Shown here in pieces: positions 62,606-64,000 of a DNA stretch of 64,000 nucleotides. The stretch comes from Anaplasmataceae bacterium AB001_6 (GTDB lineage: Bacteria > Pseudomonadota > Alphaproteobacteria > Rickettsiales > Anaplasmataceae). The stretch lies in contig CP048228.1 of NCBI GenBank assembly GCA_020002265.1, positions 124,001 to 188,000 of the forward strand. Reading direction: 5' to 3'. The notes under the pieces are model-generated. The model searched no databases. It was not told the DNA's origin and saw only the letters and a list, made by a program, of their open reading frames with translations. Within the stretch, counting starts at the first letter, position 1. Each line of letters opens with the position of its first letter. The position numbers were made by a program, and so were the translations under genes.

Positions 62606-64000
62606 ATGATATCGCGTAGAATTACTTATTATATACGTAAAATAGCTGTTTGTGTACTTTTTACTTACTTTTTTGTTAGTTTACTGACTTATAGCTCACA
62701 AGATAGTGCCGTTAATGTCATATCTAGTGATGAAATAACCAACTTAGGAGGAATATTAGGTGCTGTGATAGCTGATATATCTTTTCAGTATTTTGGGCTT
62801 TATTCGATAGCTCTAGCAATAACTCTTGTGAACGCTTTTTATTCTCAAAGAAGCAGAAATATTAAATATATTGCTACTTATTTTGCACTATGTAGTAGCT
62901 ATTTTTTCTTCACTTATTACGAAAATATTGATGAAAATTGGTTATATTCCAATTATGCAGGTATATTTGGTTTTTTAACCTATATGGATTCTCTATCTGT
63001 ATTTAAAACATATATACATTATTGCTCTCCTGTTTTATTCTGCTTATCTAATATTATTATCTTTAAACAGCTGTCTGATGCATTTATTTCTGTATTTCAT
63101 ACAAGCATAAAATATACAATTGCTATTGTTAATTTTATTTCGTTTTGTATTTTATTCTGTACAAAAAGATTGTACAAGATGATGTATGTTTTTTATGCAT
63201 TGATATTCTCTCTATTAGCAAAAAAAAAAAGATCTAAAGAGCCTTTAAACATTAATTGCTCTGACGATGAAATTATAAATGAGTACAATGATTCTGATTT
63301 ATATCAAGAAGAAGTTGATGATAATTATGATGACATAAAAGATATCTATGATGATAATAATAATCATAGAGAAGAAGAAAAAAATTATGAGAATATCTCT
63401 GATGTACAACCTGATGAAATAGAAGATGAAGATATCGAACAAGAGGAATTAGAAGAATGTGATGAAGATGTAGATGATACAGACTGTGCTGCAAATAAAC
63501 ATTTTGCAAATAAAACATATGATGTTAGTAAATTTGAATTACCTAGTTTGAACTTTTTAGATAAGAAAAGAGAAATCAATCAAAACGTTAAAGTAATGGA
63601 AGATAAGGCTGCTTATCTGGGGAATGTATTATTAGATTTTGGTATTAAAGGGAAGATAACAAATGTTAGTGTTGGTCCTGTTGTTACTTTATATGAACTA
63701 AAACCAGAAGCAGGAACCAAATCTGCTAGAATTATTTCTTTGGCCGGCGATATAGCTCGTTCTATGAGCGCAATATCGGCTAGAATTTCTGTTATTCCGG
63801 GTAAAAATGCTATTGGAATAGAGCTACCGAATGATATCAGAAAGACAGTCTATCTAAGGGAGCTTTTTGCACAAGAACAATATTGTGCTTCTAAATATAA
63901 ATTACCAATAGCTTTAGGACAATCAATTGATGGGAAGCCTATCGTAGTAGATTTGGCAAAAATGCCACATTTATTGGTAGCTGGAACTACCGGATCAGGA
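62606..64000 (+). CDS. ftsK: DNA translocase FtsK, 5' part (cut by window end)
   Basis: Pumps chromosome ends toward dif during division and links to the septum. The open 465 codons start at ATG 62606 with an N-terminal membrane domain of four or more helices (about 10-195), including SSDEITNLGGILGAVIADIS, the FtsK first-loop pattern. Then comes an extremely acidic linker (about 215-290), much Asp/Glu/Asn, and the alpha/beta motor beginning KYDVSKFELPSLNFLD, VGPVVTLYELKP, DIARSMSAISARI and ending in LLVAGTTGSG, the first part of Walker A. The rest lies beyond 64000. Confidence 0.95.
   Translation, partial: MISRRITYYIRKIAVCVLFTYFFVSLLTYSSQDSAVNVISSDEITNLGGILGAVIADISFQYFGLYSIALAITLVNAFYSQRSRNIKYIATYFALCSSYFFFTYYENIDENWLYSNYAGIFGFLTYMDSLSVFKTYIHYCSPVLFCLSNIIIFKQLSDAFISVFHTSIKYTIAIVNFISFCILFCTKRLYKMMYVFYALIFSLLAKKKRSKEPLNINCSDDEIINEYNDSDLYQEEVDDNYDDIKDIYDDNNNHREEEKNYENISDVQPDEIEDEDIEQEELEECDEDVDDTDCAANKHFANKTYDVSKFELPSLNFLDKKREINQNVKVMEDKAAYLGNVLLDFGIKGKITNVSVGPVVTLYELKPEAGTKSARIISLAGDIARSMSAISARISVIPGKNAIGIELPNDIRKTVYLRELFAQEQYCASKYKLPIALGQSIDGKPIVVDLAKMPHLLVAGTTGSG

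Overview
The window is AT-rich (G+C near 30% by eye), gene-dense DNA that reads as a reduced, host-associated alphaproteobacterium, most likely of the order Rickettsiales. The signs are: short spacers and overlapping genes; an archaeal-type valyl-tRNA synthetase; class I DhnA-type aldolase; homologues of the mitochondrial complex I accessory subunits NDUFS4 and NDUFA12; CcmE and a membrane-anchored cytochrome c; the rnd-NDUFA12-mlaD-DUF2155 block; and a large repeat protein of the kind such bacteria use against host cells. The species cannot be named from the sequence alone.

Layout. 0-4.3 kb (minus): start of an actin/Hsp70-fold ATPase, pyrD, then a three-gene cluster that I read as remote fliD- and fliS-like flagellar genes around a small secreted protein. 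4.5-15.3 kb (plus): polA, fbaB, an AI-2E family permease, hda, a D,D-carboxypeptidase, cytochrome c, a NagZ-like GH3 enzyme, an NDUFS4 homologue and a large membrane-anchored repeat protein. 15.3-19.1 kb (minus): pth, rplY, a small secreted protein and an iron-type ABC permease. 19.2-29.5 kb: tilS, gloB, tatC-prmC, dnaK, RNase E/G, tRNA-Glu, ccmE and two EamA permeases. 29.7-41.1 kb: pdhC, dut, a bcp/DsbD-N/hlyD operon, gpsA, tRNA-Ala, fliR, a tiny lipoprotein, an aminotransferase, an unknown protein and leuS. 41.7-48.7 kb (minus): metG, valS and a Pro/Gln/Arg-rich tandem-repeat protein. 48.8-54.1 kb (plus): dnaE, rnd, NDUFA12, mlaD and DUF2155. 54.1-56.9 kb (minus): frameshifted comF, a PopZ-like protein and tolC. 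57.6-64 kb: rplM-rpsI, a lytic transglycosylase, an M16-like protein without its zinc motif, lspA and the 5' part of ftsK.

Functional themes. Peptidoglycan enzymes (carboxypeptidase, GH3 hexosaminidase, lytic transglycosylase) suggest some wall turnover. TolC plus a HlyD-type adaptor suggest type I secretion. Cytochrome c, CcmE, the complex I accessory subunits and a DsbD-N-like protein point to aerobic respiration. A confident fliR plus weaker fliD- and fliS-like genes suggest a flagellar export system or its remnant, which is uncommon in Rickettsiales. The most striking gene is the 789-residue repeat protein at 46.3-48.7 kb, whose five RPQVPPKP repeats look like ligands for eukaryotic SH3 domains.

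Limits: all calls come from reading motifs by eye. No database search, fold prediction or RNA-folding program was run. Families named as remote (FliD, FliS, PopZ, the ASKHA fragment, DsbD-N) need profile searches.
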